Notes: a model not told the origin generated them from the letters alone. DNA of 64,000 nt from Halanaerobium sp. MA284_MarDTE_T2 (GCF_003337245.1 NZ_QPJE01000002.1:62001-126000); one strand, 5' to 3'. Shown: positions 1-9,351, numbered from the stretch's first letter. Numbers and translations: made by a program.

Positions 1-1109
1 GATTTTATAATATTGTTTTTTACTGCCTTTTTGAGACCTGCCAGTCCTGCAACTCCTGCTGGTTCTCCAAATACACCTGTTTTCCTTCCAGCAGTTCTCA
101 TCATCGCAAGAATATCTTCATCACTTACATTTATCATATCACCTTTAGAAGCTTTAACTGCACTGACTGCTTTAATCCAGTTGCGGGGCTTCCCAACAGC
201 AATACTATCTGCCAGGGTATTTTCTTTTTCTACTGCAAGTTTGTTACCTGTTTTAAAAGATTTTGTTATGGGGGCACATCCTTCTGCCTGTACACCAAGC
301 AGCCTAGGTATTTTATCAATAAAACCAATTTCCTTTAAATCGTAAAGTCCTTTATATGCCCCAGCTATAGTGCATCCATCTCCAACCGAAAAAATAAGCC
401 AGTCCGGCATATCCCAATTTAACTGTTCAGCTAATTCTAAAGAAACTGTTTTTTTACCTTCAACCAGATAGGGATTGATTGCTGCATTTCTGTTATACCA
501 GCCCCATTTTTTTATTGCTTTATCAGAGAGATAAAACGTTTCTTCATATGAACCTTTAACTGAAACAACTTCAGCACCATAAATTAATAATTGAACAAGC
601 TTTCCACCTGGAGCTCTATCTGGAACAAAAATAACCGCTTTCATTCTTCCACCCATTGAAGCAATATTGCCGGCAAGAGAAGAAGCTGCATTGCCTGTTG
701 ATGAACAGGAAACCGTTTTAACTCCTGCTTCCTGAGCTTTAACTACTGCCAGTGCTGAAGCTCTGTCTTTCAGTGAACCTGTTGGATTTAATCCATCATC
801 TTTTATAATGAGTTCTTCTATACCAATCTCTTCAGCAAGAGCAGGAACATTATAGATTGGAGTATTACCAACACTGAGTTTTGGCTTTTCTGTATCTGGC
901 TCGATAGGAAGTAGTGGTTCATAACGCCATATTCTCTTATCTATGTTTTTTGACAATTCATTTTTACTCCACTCTGCTTTTATCATTTCATAATCATATT
1001 GAACATCCAAAATACCATCTTCTCCACAATCATCACACATGTATCGGTCCGGGTCTGCCTTATATGTTTTTCCACAGTTTATACAGACAAGATTATCAAC
1101 ATACTTCAT
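1..1109 (-). CDS. thrC: Threonine synthase, 3' end beyond the window
   Basis: PLP-dependent fold-II enzyme that converts O-phosphohomoserine to threonine in the cytoplasm. It was translated by hand from the ATG at 1109, after an AGGTG ribosome site. The N-terminus carries a zinc-ribbon-like pair of CxxC motifs (VCINCGK and MCDDCGE, roughly residues 9-32). The PLP lysine lies in TGSLKDRAS and the phosphate-binding loop in SSTGNAASS. About 369 codons are open to the window edge, so the C-terminus is missing. It is 46 bp downstream of another PLP enzyme on the same strand, and the two probably share a transcript. Other fold-II members with a zinc ribbon act on related amino acids, so the exact substrate is an inference. 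Confidence 0.85.
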   Translation of the reverse strand, partial: MKYVDNLVCINCGKTYKADPDRYMCDDCGEDGILDVQYDYEMIKAEWSKNELSKNIDKRIWRYEPLLPIEPDTEKPKLSVGNTPIYNVPALAEEIGIEELIIKDDGLNPTGSLKDRASALAVVKAQEAGVKTVSCSSTGNAASSLAGNIASMGGRMKAVIFVPDRAPGGKLVQLLIYGAEVVSVKGSYEETFYLSDKAIKKWGWYNRNAAINPYLVEGKKTVSLELAEQLNWDMPDWLIFSVGDGCTIAGAYKGLYDLKEIGFIDKIPRLLGVQAEGCAPITKSFKTGNKLAVEKENTLADSIAVGKPRNWIKAVSAVKASKGDMINVSDEDILAMMRTAGRKTGVFGEPAGVAGLAGLKKAVKNNIIK

Positions 1110-1155
1110 TGGTTACACCTCATATAATATAAGTTATAGATAATAAAATTTAATT

Positions 1156-2628
1156 TTATAATTCTTTTAAAAGCCCTGTTCTATCATTAAACTCTTTAAT
1201 CAATTCATCAATTTCTGCAGCCTGTTTGTGTAATTTGCCCCAGTAATTATCATAATCATACCACTGAGCATTTAATTCTTCTGAACTTTTGCCCTGCTGT
1301 TCTACCCAGGTATAATATTTAAGATTGTGGACTCTCATTCTTTCCTGATAACCCATCTCTAAAGTATTTTCTGTATTAATACCTTTTAGGTATTGATGAT
1401 AATCTTTAATGGCATCTTCTCTTGTATATTCTCCCATTTCTTCATTCATCTCTTCTAGTCTGGATGTATATAATTCTAGAGAATCTGTTAAAACAGTAAT
1501 CAACATATCATTAGCATCAAGCTCATAATATTTTGCCATCTTTATAGCTCCAACTAAATTTGCAATTCCAGAAATACCTAAAAGTTCAAGTTTAGAAATG
1601 AATTCTTCTGGAATACCCTTTTCTATTAAATAATCTCTACCTGCTTTTTCGTTAAATAATCTCAAAAGTGCCATAGTTCTATTATCATCTACTGCAACAG
1701 CCATATCTGTATTCTTAACATTATGAATCCATGGTATGTGTTTATCTCCAATACCTTCAATTCTATGTGCACCAAATCCATTGCTCAGAATTGTCGGACA
1801 CTGAAGTGCTTCCCCAACTGCAAGCTTACTTGTAGGGAATACATCTTTTAGATAATCTCCAGCACCTAAGGTCCCAGCAGAACCACTTGTTGCAAAAAAG
1901 CCAAAATATCTATCATCTTCACCCATCTCATTGTTTATTACTTCTTCCATTGCAGAACCTGTAACCTCATAATGCCAGAGGTGGTTGCCCAATTCTTCAA
2001 ATTGATTAAAAACAGTAATATTTTCTCTTGTTTTTCTTAGTTCCCAGACTTTATCGAAAATTTCTTTTACATTACTTTCTGTACCGGGAGTCGGTATTAC
2101 TTCTCCTGCAACTTTTTTTAGCCAGTCAAATCGTTCTTTACTCATGCCTTCAGGTAAAATAGCTATAGAATCACATGCTAAAAGCTGAGAATTATATGCT
2201 CCTCCACGGCAGTAATTTCCCGTTGAAGGCCAGACTGCCTTACTGGAAGTTGGATCAAACTGTCCGGTAACTAACTGTGGAGCTAAACAGCCGTAAGTTG
2301 CCCCTACTTTATGTGCACCTGTAGGAAACCATTTTCCAACAATTGCAAAAATTCTGCTTTCTACTCCAGTTAATTCCGGGGGAAATTCTATATAATTAAC
2401 TCCATCATAAAGACCACCATCTTTTACTGGCTCATTTTTCCAGGTAATTCTAAAAAGATTGTAGCTGTTTATATCCCATAGACCTATATTTTTTAATTTT
2501 TCTTTTATTTTTTTAGGTATAAGTTCGGGATTTTTCATCTGTTCAAATGTAGGCAGAATTATATTGTTCTCTCTAGCCCTTTTTATCACCTTTTTTAGCT
2601 TTTCCTCATTGATATTAAGATTTATCAT
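1156..2628 (-). CDS. Fold-type II PLP-dependent enzyme of uncertain substrate
   Basis: A 490-residue protein of the tryptophan synthase beta / cysteine synthase superfamily. The likely PLP lysine is in TGAHKVGATYG near residue 108, followed by a substrate/phosphate loop STGNYCRGGAYN and a glycine-rich ATSGSAGTLGAGDYL segment. It is longer than cysteine synthases (about 310 residues) and has a long helical C-terminal tail rich in Glu, Tyr and Trp. The ATG at 2628 has GGAGGAG about 10 bp upstream. Pairing with threonine synthase suggests amino-acid catabolism or a sulfur/amino-group lyase reaction. I cannot name the substrate: 2-amino-4-ketopentanoate thiolase beta, diaminopropionate lyase and cysteine desulfhydrase are related families, but none is a clear match. 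Confidence 0.7.
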   Translation of the reverse strand: MINLNINEEKLKKVIKRARENNIILPTFEQMKNPELIPKKIKEKLKNIGLWDINSYNLFRITWKNEPVKDGGLYDGVNYIEFPPELTGVESRIFAIVGKWFPTGAHKVGATYGCLAPQLVTGQFDPTSSKAVWPSTGNYCRGGAYNSQLLACDSIAILPEGMSKERFDWLKKVAGEVIPTPGTESNVKEIFDKVWELRKTRENITVFNQFEELGNHLWHYEVTGSAMEEVINNEMGEDDRYFGFFATSGSAGTLGAGDYLKDVFPTSKLAVGEALQCPTILSNGFGAHRIEGIGDKHIPWIHNVKNTDMAVAVDDNRTMALLRLFNEKAGRDYLIEKGIPEEFISKLELLGISGIANLVGAIKMAKYYELDANDMLITVLTDSLELYTSRLEEMNEEMGEYTREDAIKDYHQYLKGINTENTLEMGYQERMRVHNLKYYTWVEQQGKSSEELNAQWYDYDNYWGKLHKQAAEIDELIKEFNDRTGLLKEL

Positions 2629-2799
2629 CTAACTTTTCTCCTCCTCACATTAATTGTGAATTATTGTAAAATTATAAAAATTATTAAATGAAACTTAACT
2701 CTTATAATATATATTCAATGTTATTTAATAATTTCCTGCAGGAATATTTATTTTTTTTAAAAATTGAGCAGGAGAGAAATAATTAGTTTATTTCCTGAC

Positions 2800-2916
2800 C
2801 TCACACATAACTACAGCATACCGTTTGATACAGGACGGTTCATTCCTTTAATTGTTATGCTTTAATTTTTTCACCACAATGAACACCCCTCTCTTCAGCC
2901 AGTGGTTGGCACTGCC
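2800..2916 (-). ncRNA. Candidate structured RNA with a pseudoknot
   Basis: The space between the PLP enzyme and osmC carries nested complementary segments, read here on the minus strand. A 7-bp helix (2854-2860 with 2805-2811, one G-U pair) encloses a 5-bp hairpin (2835-2839 with 2820-2824). A segment inside this domain (2838-2844) is complementary over 7 nt to 2878-2884 outside it, which would form a pseudoknot that competes with the inner hairpin for two bases. A further 5-bp hairpin is 2910-2914 with 2900-2904. This RNA would lie about 170 nt upstream of the PLP enzyme start. It could be a cis-regulatory leader, a remnant of a TnpB-type omega RNA/IS605 right end, or a group II intron tail. 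Identity is unproven. Confidence 0.4.
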
Positions 2917-2984
2917 CTTATTACCCCCCCCTGCATCAGGCTTTTACTAATCAAGCCAATATTCATGCCAGCAAACAACATAAA

Positions 2985-3004
2985 AACCCGGTTTTAACCG
3001 GGTT
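2985..3004 (-). terminator. Rho-independent terminator of osmC-like gene
   Basis: The 7-bp inverted repeat AACCCGG/CCGGGTT with a 6-nt loop lies 5 bp past the stop of the minus-strand OsmC gene. On that strand it is followed by TTTTAT. Confidence 0.65.
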
Positions 3005-3009
3005 GAAAG

Positions 3010-3420
3010 TTAAATATTTTCTATTTCATAGCTTGAAGTAATCTCGGCATTTAAAGAACTTCTTGCTGAGCAATATTTTTCCTCTGACAATTTAATGGCT
3101 CTTTCAACTTTTTTTTCATCAAGATCTTTACCTTTTAACTTATAAGTAATATGAATTTTGGTAAATCTTTTTGGGGGCTCCGCTGCTCTTTCACCATCAA
3201 TATCCATCGAAAAAGATTCTATTTTCTGCTTCATTTTATCGAGAATCATAACTATATCAATTCCAGTACATCCACCCAGACCTGTTAAAAGCATTTCCAT
3301 CGGCCGCGGTCCTTTATTGTGACCTCCACTATCTGGAGATGCATCCAGAGTAATACTGTGTCCGGACGGTAAACTGCTCAAAAACTCCATATCTCCCTGC
3401 CAGTCAACATTAATTTTCAT
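3010..3420 (-). CDS. OsmC-family protein (YhfA-like)
   Basis: A 136-residue OsmC/Ohr-superfamily protein. Two conserved cysteines are present, in GLGGCTGID (about residue 51) and EKYCSARSSL (about residue 117). Members use such a pair as a thiol peroxidase centre, although the YhfA-like branch has no firmly assigned substrate. It is divergent from a second OsmC-family gene at 3746, with 325 bp between them. The start ATG follows GGGGAT. The family call is secure; a role in removal of organic hydroperoxides or reactive sulfur species is inferred. Confidence 0.85.
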   Translation of the reverse strand: MKINVDWQGDMEFLSSLPSGHSITLDASPDSGGHNKGPRPMEMLLTGLGGCTGIDIVMILDKMKQKIESFSMDIDGERAAEPPKRFTKIHITYKLKGKDLDEKKVERAIKLSEEKYCSARSSLNAEITSSYEIENI

Positions 3421-3745
3421 TTAAATATCCCCTTTCTTCTTTTTCATTAAGCATTTTTGAATTTTTTAGATAATCTTTTTGTGGGAAAACCATATTTTAA
3501 TTTTTGCAAAAAAACATATTGTTTTTATAATACTATATTTGTTCATAATCTTAAGTTATCTGGTTAACAGCTGTATTAAATAAACACCAGTAAATTTAAT
3601 TCTATATGATAATTAATGTTGTTTTACAAAAAACTAAATATTAATTCTAATACCTTAAAATAAAAAAGGGTTTTCTTAAGAATTATAGAATATATTATTT
3701 GAGATAAAATAATATATAAATTTAAATTACAGGAGGCGAATTTTT
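3421..3745. promoter_or_regulatory. Divergent promoter region between two OsmC genes
   Basis: This 325-bp AT-rich spacer lies between divergently transcribed genes and must hold both promoters. I see no operator or RNA structure that I would defend. An AGGAGG ribosome site precedes the right-hand gene at about 3731. Confidence 0.5.
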
Positions 3746-4180
3746 ATGCCATTAGCAAAATTTTCAGTTACTTCAAAAAGTGAAAATTCAACTAAAGTTG
3801 TAGCAGAAACAAGAACAGGTTTTAAAATTATTGTTGATGAACCAAAAAATCAGGGTGGCACAAATGATGGACCAAATCCAGTAGAATATGTCCTTGCTGC
3901 TTTGAGTGGATGTCTAAATGTAGTAGGACATCTTGTGGCAAAAGAAATGGGTATTGAAATGAAAGGAATAGAGTTTGAAATCAGTGGGAAACTGGATCCA
4001 GCTAAATTTATGGGCCAGTCAGAAGAAAAAAGAGCAGGATATCAGGAAATAAATGCAACTGTAAAGCCTGACTGTGATGCAGATGAGGCAGCTCTAGAAA
4101 AATGGATTAAAGCCGTAGAAGAAAGATGCCCTGTAAGTGATAATCTTACAAATGAAACACCTGTTAATATAAGTCTTTAA
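3746..4180 (+). CDS. OsmC-family protein
   Basis: A 144-residue OsmC-like protein whose paired cysteines sit in ALSGCLNVVGH (about residue 56) and EERCPVSDNL (about residue 128). It is a different subfamily from its neighbour at 3010-3420: the N-terminus carries an additional strand (KFSVTSKSENSTKVVAETRTG) and the second cysteine is in the RCPVSDN context typical of osmotically inducible OsmC. It has a strong AGGAGG ribosome site. A cytoplasmic thiol-peroxidase role is inferred from the family. Confidence 0.85.
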   Translation: MPLAKFSVTSKSENSTKVVAETRTGFKIIVDEPKNQGGTNDGPNPVEYVLAALSGCLNVVGHLVAKEMGIEMKGIEFEISGKLDPAKFMGQSEEKRAGYQEINATVKPDCDADEAALEKWIKAVEERCPVSDNLTNETPVNISL

Positions 4181-4274
4181 GCTGTAAACAAAAAGTAATC
4201 AATTCGGCAGACTATTTCTATTTTTCTTTCTGCTGTTAATAATTATACTTTAAATTTCAATGAAAAATAATAAA

Positions 4275-4320
4275 GACTTTCCTCTTTTTTGCAGCTCTAA
4301 AGATAATTTTGGGGAAAGTC
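4275..4320. repeat. Miniature derivative of the fold-back element
   Basis: Only the terminal motifs of the large fold-back repeat are present: GACTTTCC at the left, the GCAG-containing subterminal piece, and GGGGAAAGTC at the right. AAAATAAT flanks it on both sides. It looks like an internal-deletion derivative, and its 8-bp inverted ends could also act as a hairpin. Confidence 0.45.
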
Positions 4321-4345
4321 TATAAAATAATTTATTGCTGAAAAA

Positions 4346-4378
4346 TCCTCTAACTAAAAAAGTTAGAGGATTTTCTTT
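4346..4378 (+). terminator. Terminator downstream of the plus-strand OsmC gene
   Basis: A perfect 10-bp stem (TCCTCTAACT/AGTTAGAGGA) with an AAAAA loop, followed by TTTTCTTT. It lies about 165 bp past the osmC stop. Confidence 0.7.
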
Positions 4379-4499
4379 AATGTCCAGGAAATTACACCAG
4401 ATGGTTTATTGTGGATAAAATTTATGCATTCATAATTTCCGACATCAACAAAATTTAACCTTACTGTAATAAAGAAATTCGAAGGACATTTTGTTCATT

Positions 4500-5126
4500 C
4501 TATGATAGAAATCTGCCTCCACCAGTATAACTTTCATTAGGGAATATAATTCTCACCTGATAGGGAAGCTTTTCTCCAGTCATGGTATCTATATACTGTT
4601 TTTTAATCAGAATAACCTGAAATTTTACAGCAGGACTATCTATATAATATATTTTGTCATCTCCAGCCGGCCCAATCCACACATCATTAACTCGAGCCTG
4701 GATCTCAGTTTTTCCATAATCACCTACAAATTTCACTTCTGCATCATCTCTAATCTCAACATGCCATCCAGGTTCATTACCCACTGCCCGAAAATCAACT
4801 CCATTTTCTGCTGCTATTTGCCAGGAGTCATAGATTTTTTCATCAGAAAAAGATACCAGTTTTCCCCTTATTTCCAGCAGTCCATCATTTCCTTTAGACC
4901 AGAACATAAGGTCATCTTTTTCGTATTTAGCTCCTGAAGCAGAAACTGCAGAATCCAGAGCTATCTCCTGATCACCATTATTTATTATTAATTTTCCGTC
5001 TACATACAAAAGCTCCAGATCTATTAGATCATTTCTAAAAAGATATCTCTCTGAAGCCTGTATTCCACCTGCTAAAACAAGCATTAAAAACAAAGTTAAA
5101 ATAAAAACCGAAAAAATTTTTTTCAC
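4500..5126 (-). CDS. Exported MliC-like protein with a COG3650-like C-terminal region
   Basis: A 208-residue protein with a Sec signal peptide (KK, then a hydrophobic stretch to about residue 23, cleavage near IQA-SE). Residues about 35-85 resemble the lysozyme-inhibitor MliC fold, with ASGAKYEKDDLMFWSKG matching the conserved A-S-G-A-x-Y...FWxKG core. The C-terminal half contains AVGNEPGWHVEI, a motif of uncharacterised envelope proteins often fused to MliC. No lipobox cysteine is visible, so it is probably secreted or periplasm-like rather than lipid-anchored. Its function in this organism is unknown. Confidence 0.6.
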   Translation of the reverse strand: MKKIFSVFILTLFLMLVLAGGIQASERYLFRNDLIDLELLYVDGKLIINNGDQEIALDSAVSASGAKYEKDDLMFWSKGNDGLLEIRGKLVSFSDEKIYDSWQIAAENGVDFRAVGNEPGWHVEIRDDAEVKFVGDYGKTEIQARVNDVWIGPAGDDKIYYIDSPAVKFQVILIKKQYIDTMTGEKLPYQVRIIFPNESYTGGGRFLS

Positions 5127-5288
5127 TTATTAAACCTCCCATTAATTAATTATAATATTATATTACAGAAAACAAGTTCATGTTCATGTAAATTAAAAAA
5201 TTAAATCTATTAAACACTAATTAATAAAATAGAAGCAGCTGTAGAGATGCCCCACAATTTAAAAATATAATTATTTAGATGTGTAAAT

Positions 5289-5768
5289 TTATAGGTGATA
5301 TGGTTCATTATTATTTATTTTAAATGCTCTATAAATCTGCTCCAGTATAATTAGCCTTATCATCTGATGTGTAAATGTCATGGGTGACAGCGAAAGTCTG
5401 TAATCAGCTTTATTCAGCAAATTTTTACTCAACCCGGTAGCGCCTCCAATAATAAAGGTAAAGCTGCTGCAGCCCCTAAGCTGAAGATTGTGCAGTGATT
5501 TTGCAAAACCTTTAGATGTCATTGGTTTCCCCCTTACATCAAGTGCAAATACATAACTTCTTTCAGGTATTTTATCTAAAATTCTTGCAGCTTCCTTTTT
5601 GCGTATATTTATTAAATCCTTTTCAGAAAGATTACTCCCTAAATTTTCATTTTTTACTTCAATAATCTTCAGGTCACAAAACCGCTGCAGCCTTTTTTTG
5701 AATTCTGAAATCCCATAATTTAAATAATCTTCTTTTACACTTCCCACTCCAACAATATTAATATTCAT
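5289..5768 (-). CDS. rlmH: 23S rRNA (pseudouridine1915-N3)-methyltransferase RlmH
   Basis: A SPOUT-class methyltransferase that modifies 23S rRNA pseudouridine 1915 in assembled ribosomes. I take the ATG at 5768 (159 residues, the usual family length, beginning MNINIVGVGSV) rather than an earlier start inside walJ. The family signatures are present: the knot region FTFIIGGATGLS and the C-terminal LSLSPMTFTHQMIRLILLEQ-type motif. Its start overlaps the end of walJ by 11 bp, so the two are translationally linked. Confidence 0.95.
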   Translation of the reverse strand: MNINIVGVGSVKEDYLNYGISEFKKRLQRFCDLKIIEVKNENLGSNLSEKDLINIRKKEAARILDKIPERSYVFALDVRGKPMTSKGFAKSLHNLQLRGCSSFTFIIGGATGLSKNLLNKADYRLSLSPMTFTHQMIRLIILEQIYRAFKINNNEPYHL

Positions 5769-6573
5769 CAGCTGTATACCTTTTGTCAAGATCAAACAAT
5801 TCTGTAGGTTTGTTCTGGACAGCACATTCTAAATTAAGATCTCTACCAACCTTTAGCCCAGATTTCTGTAAATTGTTATTAACAGTAATATATGCAATTT
5901 TAGGATTATTGTTTTTCTGACTCAAATGGGCAAGTACTACTGTTGGAAAGTTGCTGCCGATCAAATCTGGTAAAATATCTGCTGCAGCATCATTGGAAAG
6001 ATGTCCAAACTCACTTTTAATTCTATTTTTTAGATAATGGGGGTATTTACCTGTCATAAGCATTTCCAAATCATGATTGGACTCCAGAATGAGAAAATCT
6101 GAACCGCTCAGCTTTTTTGCCGCTTCATCTGTCAGCACTCCTGTATCTGTCGCAACTGCGATTTTCTTTCCATCAGCCTGACATATATATCCTACCGGGT
6201 CAGCTGCATCATGAGAAATACTGTAAGGTGTAAAAGCAAGATCTCCAATCATAAAATCTTCGGAAAAAATATTGCAGTTTTCATTTTTTATTTTACCTAA
6301 TTTTTGCTTTCCTTCTGCCCACGTTCCCTGATTAGCATAAATAGGAATATTATAGCGTCGTGACAGAATTCCTGCTCCTTTAATATGGTCATTATGTTCA
6401 TGAGTTATCAGAACAGCTGAAAGGTTTTCTGGATTGAGATTCAACTTCTTCATTCTCTTCTCAATTTCTCTTCCACTCAGCCCCACATCAATAAGCACAG
6501 AATATTTTCCAGAACTTATATAAACTGCATTACCACTGCTTCCACTAGCCAGGACAGCTACTTCAGTTTTCAA
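5758..6573 (-). CDS. walJ: MBL-fold metallohydrolase WalJ/YycJ
   Basis: A 271-residue metallo-beta-lactamase-fold protein of the YycJ group. The metal-binding THEHNDH motif is near residue 58, with further ligands in SISHDA and VLAHLS. B. subtilis YycJ is linked to coordination of replication with cell division and to 5'-exonuclease-like activity. There it sits in the wal operon, but here no walRK is present. The gene sits 4 bp after rex and overlaps rlmH, suggesting a rex-walJ-rlmH operon. Confidence 0.9.
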   Translation of the reverse strand: MKTEVAVLASGSSGNAVYISSGKYSVLIDVGLSGREIEKRMKKLNLNPENLSAVLITHEHNDHIKGAGILSRRYNIPIYANQGTWAEGKQKLGKIKNENCNIFSEDFMIGDLAFTPYSISHDAADPVGYICQADGKKIAVATDTGVLTDEAAKKLSGSDFLILESNHDLEMLMTGKYPHYLKNRIKSEFGHLSNDAAADILPDLIGSNFPTVVLAHLSQKNNNPKIAYITVNNNLQKSGLKVGRDLNLECAVQNKPTELFDLDKRYTADEY

Positions 6574-6576
6574 TTC

Positions 6577-7224
6577 TTACACATCCATTTCTTCCTGCCA
6601 GCTCAAATGATAGATTAAACTTACAATTCCAACGGCAAGATCTTCATTACGAACAACAATATTTTCAGGAATATACAGTCTGGTGGGTGCAAAATTCCAG
6701 ATTGCCTTAATCCCTGCTGCTATCATTTCATCTGCTACTTCCTGAGCAGAATCGGCAGGAACAGAGATAATTCCTAATTTTATATCTCTCCCCTGCAGAG
6801 TTTCTTTAATAGATTGAATACTTTTAACTTCAATACCATTAATCTGGTTTCCTATTTTGCTTAAATCATTATCAAAAACTTCTACTATTTCCAAACCCAT
6901 CATTTCAAAACTGCCATAATTAACAAGTGCACGCCCAAGATTACCTGCACCAACTATAACAGCCGGCCAGAGCTTATCAACTCCCAATATCTTACCAACA
7001 GATCTTTTTAATTCCTGAACATTGTAGCCAACTCCACGTCTGCCAAATTCTCCATAATAAGAAAGATCTTTCCTAACCTGTGTGGAAGGTATCCCAAGAC
7101 GCCCTCCCAGATCTTTAGAAGAAACCACCTCTACTTCTTCAAAAGTAGAAAGTTTATCTAAACATCTGTAATAAAGTGGAAGTCTTTCTATAGTTGCTTT
7201 AGGTATATTATTTCTCTCTTTCAC
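6577..7224 (-). CDS. rex: Redox-sensing transcriptional repressor Rex
   Basis: A 215-residue NADH/NAD+-sensing repressor of fermentation and anaerobic respiration genes. The N-terminal winged helix (about 1-80) contains the recognition segment SKDLGGRLGIPSTQVRKDLSYYGEFG. The Rossmann domain follows with the dinucleotide loop VGAGNLGRAL near residue 92. Translation starts at GTG (7224), with GGAGGAGG 8 bp upstream; a second GGAGG lies just before it. A TATAAT-like box lies about 80 bp upstream. Probable targets in this window are the alcohol dehydrogenase and PFOR genes, but I found no clear TTGTGA-n6-TCACAA site near them. Confidence 0.95.
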   Translation of the reverse strand: MKERNNIPKATIERLPLYYRCLDKLSTFEEVEVVSSKDLGGRLGIPSTQVRKDLSYYGEFGRRGVGYNVQELKRSVGKILGVDKLWPAVIVGAGNLGRALVNYGSFEMMGLEIVEVFDNDLSKIGNQINGIEVKSIQSIKETLQGRDIKLGIISVPADSAQEVADEMIAAGIKAIWNFAPTRLYIPENIVVRNEDLAVGIVSLIYHLSWQEEMDV

Positions 7225-7338
7225 CAGTAATTCCTCCTCCGATAATTCCTCCTATTGATAGTGAAGTGAATAACTAATCCATATTATAATATTACTATAC
7301 AAACTACAAAAATCCTTTTTTAACTCAAAATCAAATTA

Positions 7339-7359
7339 GGCCGTCAGCTTTAGACGGCC
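7339..7359 (-). terminator. metG terminator
   Basis: A 7-bp GC-rich stem GGCCGTC/GACGGCC with a 7-nt loop lies 12 bp past the metG stop. It separates metG from rex on the same strand. Confidence 0.7.
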
Positions 7360-7371
7360 CTTATATTCAAT

Positions 7372-9324
7372 TTATTTTACCTGACTGCCGTTTGCAATAT
7401 CTGCACTAACAGTAGATAAAACCATATTACCTTCCGGATCAGATGCAGCCAAAATCATACCTTCAGATTTGACGCCAAATATCTCTGCAGGTTCCAAATT
7501 GGCAACTATCAAAATCTTTTTACCGACAACATCTTCAGCAGAATAGTGTTTAGCAATACCGGCAACAAGCTGCCTTTCTTCCAATCCAATATCTACTTTA
7601 AGTTTAATAAGCTTATTACTGTCTTCTATTCTTTCTGCCTCCACTATTTCCGCAACTCTAATATCAGTCTTCATAAATTCGTTAAATGAAATTCTATCTT
7701 TTATATTCTCCAGCTCCAAGTCATCTACCTGTTTTTCCTTTTTGACTGCAGTTCTTGCTTCAACCTTCTCAAAATATTCTTCTATATCTATCCTTGGGAA
7801 AATAGGGTCACCGTTGATAACCTTTCTACCCGGAATTAAGCCACCCCAGACAGCGTCTTTCCACACAGCAGTTTTAATTTCATTTAAATGGCCTAATTGT
7901 TCTGCTATTTTATATGGTGTTTCTGTCAGAAATGGTTTTAACATTACCGCAGTTATACGCAGTGATTCCAGCAGATTATATATCACTGTTGACAGCCTGT
8001 CTTTCTGGGCGTCATCTTTCCCTAAGATCCAGGGAGTAGTCTGATCTATGTATTTGTTTGTTCTGCGGACAAAGTTCCACAGCTCTTCAAGTGCTGCAGT
8101 ATAGTGAAGTTCTTCCATCTCTTCCTCAACAATAGATTTAGTCTTTTCTGCTTTTGCAATTAAATCTTTATCAACTTCTTCTACAGTTTTTACTTCCGGA
8201 ATAATACCAGCAAAATATTTTTCAACCATGGCAACAGTTCTATTGAGCAAATTCCCTAAATCGTTGGCCAGATCGGAATTTATCCTCTGAATCAAAGCTT
8301 CTGTCGAATAAATTCCATCTGAACCAAAAGCAACTTCTCTTAATAAATAATATCTAATCGCATCTCTGCCGAAATCATCAATCAGTACAACTGGATCAAC
8401 AACATTTCCCCTTGATTTGGACATTTTTCCTGATTTGGTTAAAAGCCATCCATGGCCAAAAACTTGTTTGGGAAGTTCCAGATCCAGTGCCATTAAAATT
8501 ATCGGCCAGATAATTGTATGAAAACGAAGTATATCCTTGCCGACAATATGAAGGTCTGCAGGCCAGTAATGTTCAAATGTTTCGGGATCAGTTTTATATC
8601 CAATTGCAGTTATATAGTTGCTGAGTGCATCAATCCAGACATAAATTACATGATCTTCATCAATGGGGACAGGGATCCCCCAGTCAAATGTTGTACGAGA
8701 TACACTTAAGTCATCCAGCCCCTGTTCAATAAAATTAATCATCTCATTTTTCCTGCTTTCAGGCTGAATAAAGTCCGGGTTTTCTTTAATGTGAGCTAAA
8801 AGTTTATCGGCATATTTACTCATTTTGAAAAAATAGCTCTCTTCTTCCACCCATTCCACAGGACGGTGGCAGTCAGGACAGACTTTTTCTCCATTTTTTT
8901 CTTCAAGCTGCCTTTCTGCCCAGAATGCCTCACATGGTGTACAGTACCATCCCTTATATTTATCTTTATAAATATCACCTTTATCATAAAGCTGTTTAAA
9001 TATCTTCTGGACTACCTTTTCATGTCTTTTTTCAGTTGTTCTGATAAAATAATCATAGTCTATATCTAATTTTTCCCATAAATTTTTAAAAGTGGCTACT
9101 ATCTCATCCACATACTGTTTTGTATCTTTACCTGACTCTTTGGCTTTACGTTCAATCTTCTGTCCGTGCTCATCAGAACCAGTTAAAAACATGGTATCAT
9201 AACCCTGCATCTTCTTAAATCGTGCTATTGTATCTGCCGCTACTGTTGTATATGCATGACCTATATGTAATTTGTCACTCGGATAATAAATTGGGGTGGT
9301 TACATAATATGTTTCTTTACTCAA
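7372..9324 (-). CDS. metG: Methionyl-tRNA synthetase
   Basis: A 650-residue class I aminoacyl-tRNA synthetase. The HIGH-type motif is LHIGHAYTT (about residues 19-27). The zinc-binding knuckle has CTPC and CPDC pairs (about 128-147), and the KMSKS loop is [10 protein letters not shown] near 300. The C-terminal 105 residues form the dimerising EMAPII/tRNA-binding domain ([17 protein letters not shown]...). The stop is followed by a terminator, and rsmI lies just upstream on the same strand. Confidence 0.97.
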   Translation of the reverse strand: MSKETYYVTTPIYYPSDKLHIGHAYTTVAADTIARFKKMQGYDTMFLTGSDEHGQKIERKAKESGKDTKQYVDEIVATFKNLWEKLDIDYDYFIRTTEKRHEKVVQKIFKQLYDKGDIYKDKYKGWYCTPCEAFWAERQLEEKNGEKVCPDCHRPVEWVEEESYFFKMSKYADKLLAHIKENPDFIQPESRKNEMINFIEQGLDDLSVSRTTFDWGIPVPIDEDHVIYVWIDALSNYITAIGYKTDPETFEHYWPADLHIVGKDILRFHTIIWPIILMALDLELPKQVFGHGWLLTKSGKMSKSRGNVVDPVVLIDDFGRDAIRYYLLREVAFGSDGIYSTEALIQRINSDLANDLGNLLNRTVAMVEKYFAGIIPEVKTVEEVDKDLIAKAEKTKSIVEEEMEELHYTAALEELWNFVRRTNKYIDQTTPWILGKDDAQKDRLSTVIYNLLESLRITAVMLKPFLTETPYKIAEQLGHLNEIKTAVWKDAVWGGLIPGRKVINGDPIFPRIDIEEYFEKVEARTAVKKEKQVDDLELENIKDRISFNEFMKTDIRVAEIVEAERIEDSNKLIKLKVDIGLEERQLVAGIAKHYSAEDVVGKKILIVANLEPAEIFGVKSEGMILAASDPEGNMVLSTVSADIANGSQVK

Positions 9325-9351
9325 ATCTGATCATCTCCCACTTATAATATT

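Noticed and set aside
13-345. Plus-strand open frame of 110 codons at the left edge
   Set aside because: It is antisense to the well-supported threonine synthase frame; composition is low-complexity Ser/Thr/Leu as expected for a shadow.
2760-2840. Firm annotation of a group II intron
   Set aside because: Only a GTGTGAGGTC-like phrase and a bulged hairpin resemble intron domains V/VI. No reverse transcriptase or 5' intron end is present.
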